Of a stretch of 64,000 nucleotides of DNA, positions 1-8,867 are shown in pieces. The notes under the pieces are model-generated. The model was not told the DNA's origin. It made no database searches and saw nothing but the letters and a program-made list of their open reading frames with translations. Made by a program: the position numbers and the translations under genes. The stretch lies in NCBI GenBank assembly GCA_009379815.1, contig WHSY01000015.1, positions 330 to 64,329 on the forward strand, in the 5' to 3' direction. Position 1 is the first letter of the stretch, and each line of letters begins with the position of its first letter. Source of the stretch: Pseudonocardiaceae bacterium. GTDB taxonomy: Bacteria; Actinomycetota; Actinomycetes; Mycobacteriales; Pseudonocardiaceae.

Positions 1-2051
1 AGTGGCTCGCCTACGGCTCGGACACCAAGCGTGCGACCACCGCCTTCGTCGAGGGCATCAACACCTACGTCGCGCTGACTCGCGACGACCCGGCGCTGCT
101 TCCCGTGGAGTTCCGTGAGCTCGGGTACGAACCGGCCTTCTGGTCCCCTTCCGACGTCGCACGGATCCGCAGTCACGGCCTCTTCCACAACCTGCGCGAG
201 GAGGTAGCCAGAGCGCTGACGCTGCGCGACTACGGCGCGGAGGTGGAGGAGCTGCGCCGGCGGCGCGAACCGGAGCACACCCTCGAGATCCCCGATGGGC
301 TCGACCTGAGGCTGATCCCGGACGACGTCCTGCGCGTCTACGACCTCGCCACCACCCCGCCCGGGTTCGAAGCGCCCGCGGCCACGACGATCCGTCCGGA
401 GGGCAGCAACAACTGGGTCCTCTCCGGCGACCGCACCGCCACCGGCCGTCCCATGCTCGCCAACGACCCGCATCGCGCGCTGTCGCTTCCCTCGTTGCGA
501 TACCTGGCGCATCTGAGTGCGCCAGGCTTCGACGTCATCGGTGGCGGGGAACCGGCGCTGCCCGGCATCTCGATCGGACACAATGGACGAATCGCTTTCG
601 GCCTGACCATCTTCCCGATCGACCAGGAGGATCTCTACGTCTACCGGACCAACCCGGACGACCCACTCGAGTACCGCTACCGGGACCGTTGGGAACCGAT
701 GCGGGTGCAGCGGGAGACGATCCCCGTGCGGCATGGGCCGCCGGTCGAGGTCCGGCTGCGGTTCACCCGACACGGCCCGGTGATCTACACCGATCCCGCC
801 AGGCACACCGCCTTCGCGGTGCGGGCGGCATGGCTGCAGCCGGGAATGGCACCGTACCTGGGCAGCATGGACTACATGCGTGCCCGCGACTGGGACGAGT
901 TCCTCGCCGCGATGAACCGGTGGGGGGCGCCGCCCGAGAACCAGGTGTATGCCGACACCGAGGGCACCATCGGATGGAAGGCAGGCGGGCTGACGCCGAT
1001 CCGTCCGAACTGGGACGGGACGCTTCCGGTACCGGGCGACGGTCGCTACGAGTGGGGCGGCTTCTACGACGCCGACGAGCTGCCTGCAGCCGTCAACCCG
1101 GAGCGGGGCTGGCTGGCCACCGCCAACGAGATGAACCTACCGGACGGCTTCCCGGCCGACCGCACGATCACCCACGACTGGCACGCCCCGTTCCGCAAGC
1201 ACCGCATCGACGAGGTGCTCGGCGCGGCGACGGCGCCGTCCCTGCGCGAGATGGTCGCACTCCAGAACGACGTGATGAGCATGCCGGCACGGCGGATCCT
1301 CACCCGGCTGCGGCGCATGGAGCTCGACGGTGTCGTTGCCGAGCTGCGCATGTTGCTGGGCTGGGACGGGCAGCTGCGCGCCGACTCCGCGGCAGCCGCG
1401 CTCTTCGAGGTGTGGCGCCGCCGTCACCTGCGGCCCGCCCTGCTGTCCCGGGCCCTCGACCAGCTGGTGGGCCCACAGCTGCGTGCCGCTGCGCTGGCGC
1501 GGATCACCCCGGACGAGGACCAGCTCACCGACACCCGTGTCGATCTCGACCTGCTCGCCGAGCCCGGTGACCGGCTGGGTCTTCAGCCCGACCGGGTGAT
1601 GGCCGAGATCGTGAAGACGACGCTGCGCGACGCGGTCGCCGATGTCGAGCGGCTCCTCGGCGCGGACCGTGCGGGATGGAGCTGGGGCAGGCTGCACGTC
1701 GCGCGGCTGCGTCATCCCCTCGCAGCGTTGCTCACGGCGGTGCCCGAAGATCGGCTGACGGCCGGGCCGCTCCCCCGCGGGGGCAGTACGGACACCGTCG
1801 GCAACACCGCATACGGACCCGACTTCGTCCAGACCGCCGGGTCGACCTTCCGCGTCGCGGTCGACGTCGGCAGCTGGGACGACTCGGTGGCGATGAACGC
1901 ACCCGGCCAGTCCGGCCGTCCGGGTGACGCTCACTTCACCGACCTGTTCGAGCCCTGGGCGGCCGGTGATGCCTTTCCGCTGCTCTACTCCCGGGCGAGC
2001 GTCGAGGCCGCCGCGGAACAGATCATCACCGTCGCACCACCCGCCGCGTGA
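1..2051 (+). CDS. Penicillin acylase family protein, 5'-truncated by window edge
   Basis: This is an N-terminal-nucleophile amidase of the penicillin/cephalosporin/acylhomoserine lactone acylase family, which hydrolyses amide bonds after self-cleavage into two chains. The reading frame is open from base 3, and the residues before the first GTG (105) continue the family pattern (AFVEGIN, LPVEFRELGYEP), so the true start lies before the window. The nucleophile is the Ser of EGSNNW (codon 405-407), followed by the typical ANDPHR motif; everything after it is the beta chain. Family members normally carry a secretion signal, which would lie upstream. The substrate cannot be told from sequence. It is followed by a hairpin repeat pair and a convergent SDR gene. 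Confidence 0.93.
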   Translation, partial: WLAYGSDTKRATTAFVEGINTYVALTRDDPALLPVEFRELGYEPAFWSPSDVARIRSHGLFHNLREEVARALTLRDYGAEVEELRRRREPEHTLEIPDGLDLRLIPDDVLRVYDLATTPPGFEAPAATTIRPEGSNNWVLSGDRTATGRPMLANDPHRALSLPSLRYLAHLSAPGFDVIGGGEPALPGISIGHNGRIAFGLTIFPIDQEDLYVYRTNPDDPLEYRYRDRWEPMRVQRETIPVRHGPPVEVRLRFTRHGPVIYTDPARHTAFAVRAAWLQPGMAPYLGSMDYMRARDWDEFLAAMNRWGAPPENQVYADTEGTIGWKAGGLTPIRPNWDGTLPVPGDGRYEWGGFYDADELPAAVNPERGWLATANEMNLPDGFPADRTITHDWHAPFRKHRIDEVLGAATAPSLREMVALQNDVMSMPARRILTRLRRMELDGVVAELRMLLGWDGQLRADSAAAALFEVWRRRHLRPALLSRALDQLVGPQLRAAALARITPDEDQLTDTRVDLDLLAEPGDRLGLQPDRVMAEIVKTTLRDAVADVERLLGADRAGWSWGRLHVARLRHPLAALLTAVPEDRLTAGPLPRGGSTDTVGNTAYGPDFVQTAGSTFRVAVDVGSWDDSVAMNAPGQSGRPGDAHFTDLFEPWAAGDAFPLLYSRASVEAAAEQIITVAPPAA

Positions 2052-2061
2052 CGCGGTCTGA

Positions 2062-2130
2062 AACCCCGTTCCGGTTCCGAATCGGGGTCGAAGCGGGTCG
2101 CGAACCCTGTTCCGGTTCCGAATCGGGGTC
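2062..2130. repeat. Tandem pair of intergenic hairpin repeats (family R1)
   Basis: Two near-identical units (2062-2088 and 2102-2130) each have arms ACCCCGTT / AATCGGGGT around a conserved core CCGGTTCCG. They lie between convergent genes and could act as a bidirectional terminator. The same element occurs as pairs at 6562-6630 and 30838-30907, always intergenic. Confidence 0.75.
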
Positions 2131-2144
2131 GGCTCCGGAAACGG

Positions 2145-2993
2145 TCACTCGTGCGGGATCTTGAACGGGGCCATCGCTCCGGCGTCGATGACCTGCGTCG
2201 TTCCCGTGACGTAGCGGGACTCCTCGGATGCGAGGTAGAGCACCGCGTTGCTGATGTCGATCGGGTCCACCCACGGGATCGGGATGCCGTTCAACGCCTT
2301 CATCCCGACCTCCGCGTCGGCCCGGGTCGCGCCTTCCACTCCGCCCAGGAACAACGAGTAGATCTCGTCGTTGTTCACCATGTCGGTGTCCACTGTGGTC
2401 GGATGGACGGAGTTGACCCGGATGCGGTACGGCGCAAGCTCCACCGCGAGCGTGCGCATCAGGCCGGTCACCCCGTGCTTGGCTGCGGTGTAGTGCGCCA
2501 GGTTGGGAAACGCGATCAACCCGGCGATCGAGCTGGTCAGGATGATCGAACCGCCCTCGCCCTGCTCGAGCAGCCGGGGGACCGCCGCTTTGATCGTCTT
2601 CCAGACGCCGGTCAGGTTGACGTCGATCATCTCCTGCCACGACTCCTCGGACAGCTCCCACGTCGGCGCGAAGCTCGCGATCCCGGCGTTGGCGCAGACG
2701 ATGTCGAGGCGGCCGAACTCGGAGACGCCGTCGGAAACCGTGGACTGCAGCAGGCCGAGATCCCTGACATCGGCCTGCGCGGTGAGGATCCGGCGGTCCA
2801 GGTCTTCGACCTGCTGTGCCGTCTGCGCGAGATCCGCTTCGGTGGCCATGGCATACGGCACACTCTCGAGCTGGCCGCACAGGTCCACGGCGATGATGTC
2901 GGCGCCCTCCTCGGCCAGTCGCAGTGCATGCGCCCGGCCCTGACCACGCGCCGCTCCGGTGATGAGAGCAACCTTGCCTTCTACCCGTCCCAC
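2145..2993 (-). CDS. Mycofactocin-coupled SDR family oxidoreductase
   Basis: An NAD-dependent short-chain dehydrogenase of 282 residues. The nucleotide-binding motif TGAARGQG is at residues 13-20, NAG at 102-104, and the catalytic Ser (about 154), Tyr168 and Lys172 are present. After the second beta strand there is an extra segment (about 38-72) before DVRD; this insertion and the N-terminal MGRVEGKVA signature mark the mycofactocin-associated SDR family, whose NAD is tightly bound and recycled by the redox cofactor mycofactocin. Such enzymes oxidise alcohols or hydroxylated intermediates. The substrate is unknown. It is transcribed alone, divergent from the luciferase-like gene at 3526 across a 532-bp gap. 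Confidence 0.9.
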   Translation of the reverse strand: MGRVEGKVALITGAARGQGRAHALRLAEEGADIIAVDLCGQLESVPYAMATEADLAQTAQQVEDLDRRILTAQADVRDLGLLQSTVSDGVSEFGRLDIVCANAGIASFAPTWELSEESWQEMIDVNLTGVWKTIKAAVPRLLEQGEGGSIILTSSIAGLIAFPNLAHYTAAKHGVTGLMRTLAVELAPYRIRVNSVHPTTVDTDMVNNDEIYSLFLGGVEGATRADAEVGMKALNGIPIPWVDPIDISNAVLYLASEESRYVTGTTQVIDAGAMAPFKIPHE

Positions 2994-3525
2994 AGTGGTT
3001 CTCCTTCGCTCGGGCCGGGGAATGCATCCCCGGGCGTCATCGTGGGAGTGTTGATCGACGCGCAGCCAGTTACGGGCGGCACTTATCCTCGCCGCCGTAG
3101 CCGCTCACCGCGACTGTCCCATAAAACGAAGAGCCTTGTCACTGCGAATCCGGAGCTTTGACAAACACGACGAACACATCGAGCGGGAATGCCTGCTCGG
3201 CCGTACCTACCACCACTACGGGCAGCCAGGGGGATGGAGACCGGTCCGTCCTCGGCCTCCTGCCCACCGGCGATTCCGGCCGGGCCCGGACGACCGTCTC
3301 GGCGCTGTGGGGCCAGGTCACCGCCTGCGCAGGGACGTCGAGGTGCCCACGGCCGGCCGAGCATCGTCCCGCGCCGGGGAACCCTGCGCTGTCTCTTGAC
3401 AACCAATGTGACGTGCACTACTAAGAACCTTAGCGATCGTACGTTCGGGAATCGCTGATTGACTCGATCGTCGTGATTATGGGGCGCCGGGCGACTCCCA
3501 ACCGGAAGAGGAGTGAGAGAATCCC
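2994..3525. other. Divergent intergenic region, no gene seen
   Basis: All six frames were inspected; short open stretches here show no family resemblance or ribosome binding site. The only structure found is the promoter and dyad at 3396-3433 and a GAAGAGGAG ribosome binding site close to 3505 for the downstream gene. Confidence 0.6.
3396..3433 (+). promoter_or_regulatory. Candidate promoter with overlapping dyad
   Basis: TTGACA (3396-3401), a 17-bp spacer and TACTAA (3419-3424) form a sigma70-type promoter candidate for the gene at 3526. A perfect dyad CTAAG-AAC-CTTAG (3421-3433) overlaps the -10 and would suit a repressor. No obvious local regulator gene is adjacent. Confidence 0.5.
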
Positions 3526-4776
3526 ATGAAATCAATCATGTTCCACTTGATGCCGTATCGGGACCTGCCTGCGGACTTCGAGAACAAGCATGAGAGCATC
3601 TGGGTCACCCCGCCGAACAGCGAACTGTGCGATCCGCAGCGAGTCGCGCAGTACTACAAGTGGAACCTGGACGAGCTGGAGCTGGCGGACAGTCTCGGTT
3701 TCGACGCCGTCGGCGTCAACGAGCACCACCAGAACGGCTACGGGTTCATGGCCTCGCCGAACCTGATGGCATCCGCGCTGGCCCGGCGCACCCCCAACAA
3801 CAGCGCGATCATGGTGCTGGGAAACACTCTCGCGCTCTACTCGCCCGCCACCCGCGTCGCGGAGGAGTTCGCGATGCTCGACGTGCTCTCCGAGGGGCGG
3901 CTCGCCGCCGGCTTCCCGGTCGGCACCTCCATGGACGTGAACTTCTGCTACGGCGTTCCGCCCACGCAGACCCGGCCGCGATTCCGGGAGGCCGAGGAAC
4001 TCATCATCAAGGCGTGGACGCAGCCCGGGCCGTTCGCGTTCAACGGGCAGTACAACCAGCTGCGCTATGTGAACCCGTGGCCGCAGCCGCTGCAGCAGCC
4101 GCACCCGCCGGTGTGGCTGGCCGGTGGTGGATCGGTCGAGACCTGGGAGCTGGCGGCCAAGAAGGATTACACCTACAGCTACCTCAGCTTCTTCGGCGCC
4201 AAGTTCGGCAAGAAGCTCATGGACGGTTTCTGGGCCAAGATGGACGAGCTCGGGGTGGACCGCAACCCCTTCCGTGCCGGGTTCGCACAGCAGATCTGCG
4301 TCTCGGAGACCGACGAACGCGCGGAGCAGGAGTACCTCGAACACTGCTCGTACTTCTTCAACAAGTGCCTGCACATTCCGCCGTACTTCTTCGAGGCCCC
4401 CGGCTACCGCACCCGGCGCAGCACCGAGTTCGCCATCAAGACCAACCAACCCGGCGAAATCGCCGCCGCCGCGGCGCTGGAGAAGAACTGGAAGACCCTC
4501 AACGAGGAGGGCTTCATCATCGGCGGCAGCCCGTCGACGGTGGCCGACCGGCTCATCGAGGCCGCGAAAACGCTGCGGGTGGGTAACCTCCACGCGCTGC
4601 TGCAGATCGGCTCGATGCCGCACGAGCTCACCAAGAAGAACATCACGCTCTTCGCGGAAGAGGTCATTCCGAGGATCCGGCACATCTGGGACGACGAGGG
4701 ATGGACGCACCGTTGGTGGCCGCAGGGGGCAGCCGTCCGGGCGGTGACCGACGCTCCCGACCGCGCTCGGGTCTGA
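3526..4776 (+). CDS. LLM class flavin-dependent oxidoreductase
   Basis: A 416-residue luciferase-like monooxygenase (TIM barrel, FMN or F420). The signature strand FDAVGVNEHHQNGYG lies near residue 65, followed by the second-strand region with LGNTLALYSPATRVAEE and the VLSEGRLAAGFPVG segment. These enzymes insert oxygen into or oxidise organic substrates using reduced flavin supplied by a reductase; none is encoded nearby. The ATG follows a good GAGGAG site. It heads a tight run with two alpha/beta hydrolases (gaps of 13 bp and 1 bp), which suggests oxygenation followed by hydrolysis of an ester or lactone. The substrate is unknown; the C-terminus is slightly longer than in typical members. 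Confidence 0.9.
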   Translation: MKSIMFHLMPYRDLPADFENKHESIWVTPPNSELCDPQRVAQYYKWNLDELELADSLGFDAVGVNEHHQNGYGFMASPNLMASALARRTPNNSAIMVLGNTLALYSPATRVAEEFAMLDVLSEGRLAAGFPVGTSMDVNFCYGVPPTQTRPRFREAEELIIKAWTQPGPFAFNGQYNQLRYVNPWPQPLQQPHPPVWLAGGGSVETWELAAKKDYTYSYLSFFGAKFGKKLMDGFWAKMDELGVDRNPFRAGFAQQICVSETDERAEQEYLEHCSYFFNKCLHIPPYFFEAPGYRTRRSTEFAIKTNQPGEIAAAAALEKNWKTLNEEGFIIGGSPSTVADRLIEAAKTLRVGNLHALLQIGSMPHELTKKNITLFAEEVIPRIRHIWDDEGWTHRWWPQGAAVRAVTDAPDRARV

Positions 4777-4789
4777 GAGGAGAACGGAC

Positions 4790-5611
4790 ATGACTGCGAC
4801 GACACCGACCGCAACGTCGAACGTCACCGAGCGGCAGCTCCAGGTCGGGCAGATTCCGGCCCGGGTCCTGGTGGGTGGCACCGGTGAACCGGTGCTGTTC
4901 CTGCATGGCGCCGGCGGCCTGATGTGGGACCCGTTCCTGGACGCGCTGGCCGGCGACTACACGGTCTACGCCGTCGAGCACCCGGGCGCCGGCGAGGGGG
5001 ACGCGCTGGCCCACCTGCCCGGGATCTGGGAGCTCGTGCTGTTCTACGACGAGTTGCTCGATGCCCTGGAGCTCGACACGGTCCGGGTGGTGGGCCACTC
5101 GTTCGGCGGGATGGTGGCCGCGGAACTGGCCGCCAACAATCCACGCCGGGTATCCAGACTCGTGCTGCTGGCCCCGATCGGGTTGTGGCGGGATGACGCG
5201 CCGATCCCGGACATCGCCGCCATGCCGCCGGAGAGCCTGCCCGGGCTGGTGCTGGCCGACCCGAACAGCCCGCTGGCCGAGATGATGGTGCCGCCCGCCG
5301 ACGACCCGCAGGCGCTGTTCGAGGCTTCCACCCGGATGGCCAGCATCCTGCACTTCATCTGGCCGATTCCGGACAAGGGGCTCGACCGGCGCATCCACCG
5401 GATCTCCGCACCGACGCTGCTGGTGTGGGGGTCGAAGGACAAGCTGGTGTCGCCGGTCTACGCCGAGGATTTCGCCGCCCGGCTGCGCACCGCCGAGATC
5501 TCGATGATCGACGGCGCCGGTCACCTGCCTCACCTCGAACAACCCGACGCGGCCCGCAAGGCGGTGCTGGGCTTCCTCGACGACTCGGCCACTGCGGCCC
5601 GAGGACGCTGA
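4790..5611 (+). CDS. Alpha/beta fold hydrolase
   Basis: A 273-residue alpha/beta hydrolase. The oxyanion-hole motif HGAGG is near 39-43, the nucleophile elbow GHSFGG puts Ser at 104, the acid is the Asp in WGSKDKLVSP, and the catalytic His is in GAGHLPHLEQP. The layout resembles meta-cleavage-product hydrolases and small esterases, with a lid of about 60 residues between strands 6 and 7. It lies in an operon 13 bp after the luciferase-like gene and 1 bp before a second hydrolase. It could open a lactone or a C-C bond in the product of the oxygenase; this is inference from context. Confidence 0.9.
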   Translation: MTATTPTATSNVTERQLQVGQIPARVLVGGTGEPVLFLHGAGGLMWDPFLDALAGDYTVYAVEHPGAGEGDALAHLPGIWELVLFYDELLDALELDTVRVVGHSFGGMVAAELAANNPRRVSRLVLLAPIGLWRDDAPIPDIAAMPPESLPGLVLADPNSPLAEMMVPPADDPQALFEASTRMASILHFIWPIPDKGLDRRIHRISAPTLLVWGSKDKLVSPVYAEDFAARLRTAEISMIDGAGHLPHLEQPDAARKAVLGFLDDSATAARGR

Positions 5612-5612
5612 C

Positions 5613-6542
5613 ATGGCCGTGCACCCCCAGGTCGAGGGGCTACTCGCCCAGCTGGCCGAGTCCGGAACGCCCCCGCCGGAGACCCTGACCGTCGAGCAGA
5701 ACCGGGAACTGCTCACGCAGCTGGCTGACCTCGCCGGCCCTGCGGAGGACGTCGCGCAGGTCATCGACACCACCGCCCAGGGCCAACAGGGGCCGATCCC
5801 GGTACGGGTGTACGTGCCCGAGGGCGACGGCCCATTACCGGTGCTGGTGTATTACCACGGCGGTGGCTGGGTGATCGGCGACATCGAGACCGCGGATGCA
5901 CCATGCCGGGCGTTGGCCAACCGGTCGGGATGCATCGTTGCCTCGGTGGACTACCGGCTGGCACCCGAGCATCCGTTCCCGGCCGGCGTGGAGGACGCCT
6001 ACGCGGCTGCCGTGTGGGCCGCTGAGAAGATCGGCGATCTCGGCGGCGACGGCCGGCGGCTGGCCGTCGGCGGCGACAGCGCCGGGGGCAACCTCGCCGC
6101 CGTCGTGGCGCAGCTGGCCCGATCCCGGGGTGGCCCGCCGATCGCGTTCCAGCTGCTCGTCTACCCGGCCACCGATCGCCACGACGACAGCCCGTCGATG
6201 ACCGAGAACGGGGAAGGCTACCTGCTCAGCAAGGCCTGGATCGAATGGTTCTTCGGGCACTACCTCACCGGGCCGGACGACGAGCGTGACCCGCGCGTGT
6301 CGCCGGCGCTGGCCGGCGACCTCGCCGGTCTACCGCCCGCGCTGGTGATCACGGCCGAGTACGACCCGCTGCGGGACCAGGGTGCCGACTACGCCCGTCG
6401 GCTGCGTGCGGCCGGGGTCGCGGCCGAGCACCTCCCGTTCGACGGGATGATCCACGGCTTCTTCCAGATGGGCGGGGTGCTCGACGGCGGCAAGGAGGCG
6501 ATGGACCGGGCGGGCGCCGCAGTGCGTGCGGCGCTGCGCTGA
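5613..6542 (+). CDS. Alpha/beta hydrolase, hormone-sensitive-lipase type esterase
   Basis: A 309-residue carboxylesterase of the HSL (bacterial family IV) group. HGGGW (82-86) forms the oxyanion hole, GDSAGG gives nucleophile Ser156, the acid lies in AEYDPLRDQ and the His in IHGFFQ. Family members hydrolyse short and medium-chain esters in the cytoplasm. The start codon is one base after the preceding stop, so translation is probably coupled. An R1 repeat pair follows directly, and the acyl-CoA ligase beyond it may use the acid released here. Confidence 0.92.
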   Translation: MAVHPQVEGLLAQLAESGTPPPETLTVEQNRELLTQLADLAGPAEDVAQVIDTTAQGQQGPIPVRVYVPEGDGPLPVLVYYHGGGWVIGDIETADAPCRALANRSGCIVASVDYRLAPEHPFPAGVEDAYAAAVWAAEKIGDLGGDGRRLAVGGDSAGGNLAAVVAQLARSRGGPPIAFQLLVYPATDRHDDSPSMTENGEGYLLSKAWIEWFFGHYLTGPDDERDPRVSPALAGDLAGLPPALVITAEYDPLRDQGADYARRLRAAGVAAEHLPFDGMIHGFFQMGGVLDGGKEAMDRAGAAVRAALR

Positions 6543-6561
6543 GGTTCAATACCCTGCGGTG

Positions 6562-6630
6562 ACCCCGTTTCGGAACCAGAACGGGGTTTCGGCCGGGGGT
6601 CTGACCCCGTTTCGGAACCAGATTGGGGTT
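6562..6630. repeat. Tandem pair of R1 hairpin repeats
   Basis: Units 6562-6589 and 6604-6630 are R1 repeats in reverse orientation relative to those at 2062 and 30838 (core CGGAACCAG). The second unit ends 7 bp before the GTG of the CoA ligase, and its right arm contains the only purine-rich stretch that could serve as that gene's ribosome binding site. Confidence 0.75.
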
Positions 6631-6637
6631 GGCCGAC

Positions 6638-8176
6638 GTGACCGACGCTCCGACGCTGCGCTCGCTGTTCATCGGCCTGGACCGGTTCGGTGATCGGCCT
6701 GCCCTGGTGCACGACGGTGTCACCTGGACCTATGGGCAGCTCGTGCGGCAGGCGAACCGGCTGGCCCACGCGCTGCACGACCTCGGCGTCGGGCCGGGCT
6801 CGCCGGTGGCGCTGCTGATGTCCAACCGGGTCGAGTACCTCGTCGCCGACCAGGCCGTGATCCGGCTGGGGGCGGCCAAGGTCCCGCTCAACGACATGCT
6901 GTCCGCGTCGGAGATCGCGTTCATCCTGGCCGACAGCGGGGCCACGGTGGCCATCGCCGATCCCGGGCTGCTCGACGCCACACTGGACGCGGACGCACCC
7001 GCCCTGCGCCACGTGATCGCGATCGGGGCGGCCCCGGAGGGCACGCTGTCCTGGGACGAGGCGCTGGCGGCTGCGCCGGACGGCGCCGCTGCGCCGGACG
7101 TCGAGCCGGGCCCCGAGCATGTCGGGCTGATCGCCTACACCGGCGGCACCACCGGCCGGCAGAAGGGTGTCGTGCACACCCAGCGCGGGCTGGCGGTGAA
7201 CATGCTCGCGCACGTGATCGAGATGGGGCTGCTCGACGACGAGCGGCTACTGATCATGTCGCCGCTGCCGCACGCGGCCGGCTTCATCGCGCAGGCCGCG
7301 TTGCTCAAGGGTGCGGTGGCGTTCGTGGAGTCGCGCTTCGACCCCGACCTTGCGCTGGACCGCATCGACCGCGACCGGGTCACCTACACTTTCATGGTCC
7401 CCACGATGATCTACCGGCTGCTCGACCGAGCCGAGGAGCGCGAGGTGGACCTGACCTCGCTGCGCACCATCCTCTACGGTGCCGCTCCGATCACGCGCGA
7501 GCGTCTCGAGCAGGGCCTCAACCGGTTGGGTCCGGTGTTCATGCAGCTCTACGGTCAGTCGGAGGCGCCGGACTTCGTGACCCGGCTGCGCCGCGAGGAC
7601 CACGACCTTGCGCACCCGCACCGGCTGACCAGCTGCGGGCAGGCCACGCTGCTCATGCAGGTCGCCGTCCTCGACGACGACGACAACGAGCTACCGCCGG
7701 GCCAGCCGGGTGAGATCGCCACTCGCGGCCCGTACGTCATGACGGGCTACCACAACCTGCCGGAGAAATCCGCCGAGACGCTGCGGGGCGGCTGGCTGCA
7801 CACCGGCGACCTCGGGCAGATGGACGCCGACGGCTACGTCTACCTCATGGACCGTAAGAACGACATGATCATCAGCGGCGGGATGAACGTGTACTCGACC
7901 GAAGTCGAGAACGTGGTGCAGGTCTGCACGGGCGTCGGTCAGGTCGCCGTCGTCGGCGTCCCGCACCCCGACTGGGGCGAGGCGGTCGTCGCGTTCGTGG
8001 TGCCCGCCGGTGACGGCGAGTTGGACGAGACCACGGTGCTGGCGCACTGCCGTACCGAACTCGCCGCCTACAAGCGGCCGAAGGCGGTGCGTCGGATCGA
8101 CGCGCTCCCGGTCACCGCCTACGGCAAGATCGACAAGAAGGCGCTGCGAAAAGAGTGGGTAGGAGCCGACTGGTGA
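6638..8176 (+). CDS. Class I adenylate-forming enzyme, acyl-CoA ligase
   Basis: A 512-residue AMP-dependent synthetase that activates a carboxylic acid to its acyl-CoA. The P-loop YTGGTTGRQKG is at 167-177, A5 YGQSEAPD in the middle, A7 as HTGDLGQMD, A8 linker MDRKNDMIISGGMNVYSTEVE, and the C-terminal catalytic Lys in TAYGKIDKKAL. An in-frame TTG at 6623 lies inside the upstream repeat and is rejected; GTG 6638 gives the normal N-terminus. It probably continues the 3526-6542 run, separated only by the repeat pair, and may activate the acid released by the hydrolases. Medium-chain or aromatic acid specificity cannot be decided. Confidence 0.92.
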   Translation: MTDAPTLRSLFIGLDRFGDRPALVHDGVTWTYGQLVRQANRLAHALHDLGVGPGSPVALLMSNRVEYLVADQAVIRLGAAKVPLNDMLSASEIAFILADSGATVAIADPGLLDATLDADAPALRHVIAIGAAPEGTLSWDEALAAAPDGAAAPDVEPGPEHVGLIAYTGGTTGRQKGVVHTQRGLAVNMLAHVIEMGLLDDERLLIMSPLPHAAGFIAQAALLKGAVAFVESRFDPDLALDRIDRDRVTYTFMVPTMIYRLLDRAEEREVDLTSLRTILYGAAPITRERLEQGLNRLGPVFMQLYGQSEAPDFVTRLRREDHDLAHPHRLTSCGQATLLMQVAVLDDDDNELPPGQPGEIATRGPYVMTGYHNLPEKSAETLRGGWLHTGDLGQMDADGYVYLMDRKNDMIISGGMNVYSTEVENVVQVCTGVGQVAVVGVPHPDWGEAVVAFVVPAGDGELDETTVLAHCRTELAAYKRPKAVRRIDALPVTAYGKIDKKALRKEWVGADW

Positions 8177-8216
8177 GCGCAGCCGGCCCACCTGTCTGCT
8201 GCCCTGTCTGCCCTGG

Positions 8217-8741
8217 TCACCCTACTGAGACGAGCTCGACGGTCAGCGGAAGCGTGAACGACTGGCCAACGCAGTGTTCCCCCGCATCGGCCGCCATCGT
8301 CGCGTTGATCGAGTACGTGCGAACGCCGGTCGCTCCGATGTAGCCCGGCGGACCCGTGAGTTCCTCGCTGGTGACCGTGCCGGCCGGGCAGCCTCCGGCC
8401 GTCGGTTCCGACGCGCCCGCACCGATCGAGACGACCTGCACCCCGTAATCGTTCGGATTGTGAACGAGGACGATGAACCGGCCGGTCGCGCCGGGCTCCA
8501 AGGCCCTGCTTGCGCTCTGCGGTTCGATGACGAGGTCGACCGAGGTGGTCGTGCTGTCCTGACCCGTGCCGATCATGCCGACGAGGAACCCCAACGTCGA
8601 GACCACCAGGACGAGCAGGACGACACCCTGGGGCACGGTCATGCCGAGGATCTTGGCGGGCTCCCCCGACGTGTGGTCGTCCTCCGGTTCGTGGTCGTCC
8701 TCCGGTGTGTGGTCCTCGGCCGGCGTTCGGTCCTCCAACAC
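8217..8741 (-). CDS. Hypothetical membrane-anchored protein
   Basis: A 174-residue protein of unknown family. The first 30 residues are rich in Asp, Glu and His and contain a repeated PEDDHE-type motif; one hydrophobic segment follows (about 36-58, VVLLVLVVSTLGFLVGMIG), then an outside-type domain with two Cys (GGCPAG and EHCVGQ) that could form a disulphide. The expected topology is cytoplasmic acidic tail, one membrane helix and a beta-rich extracytoplasmic domain. The GTG start has an AAGGAG site. It is convergent with the CoA ligase and stands alone. No function is proposed. Confidence 0.7.
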   Translation of the reverse strand: MLEDRTPAEDHTPEDDHEPEDDHTSGEPAKILGMTVPQGVVLLVLVVSTLGFLVGMIGTGQDSTTTSVDLVIEPQSASRALEPGATGRFIVLVHNPNDYGVQVVSIGAGASEPTAGGCPAGTVTSEELTGPPGYIGATGVRTYSINATMAADAGEHCVGQSFTLPLTVELVSVG

Positions 8742-8867
8742 AGATCTCCTTCAAACGAGCTACCCGCGTGCGGCGACAACTGCGCCCCATCGTCGGCGGC
8801 GGCCGTGGAGATGTCTCTACCCACTCGCGGCTACGCCCGATTCGGGTGATCGTGCGGTGTCGAGTTG

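Noticed and set aside
6623-6640. TTG 6623 as start of the acyl-CoA ligase
   Set aside because: It lies inside the R1 repeat; GTG 6638 gives the expected N-terminus.
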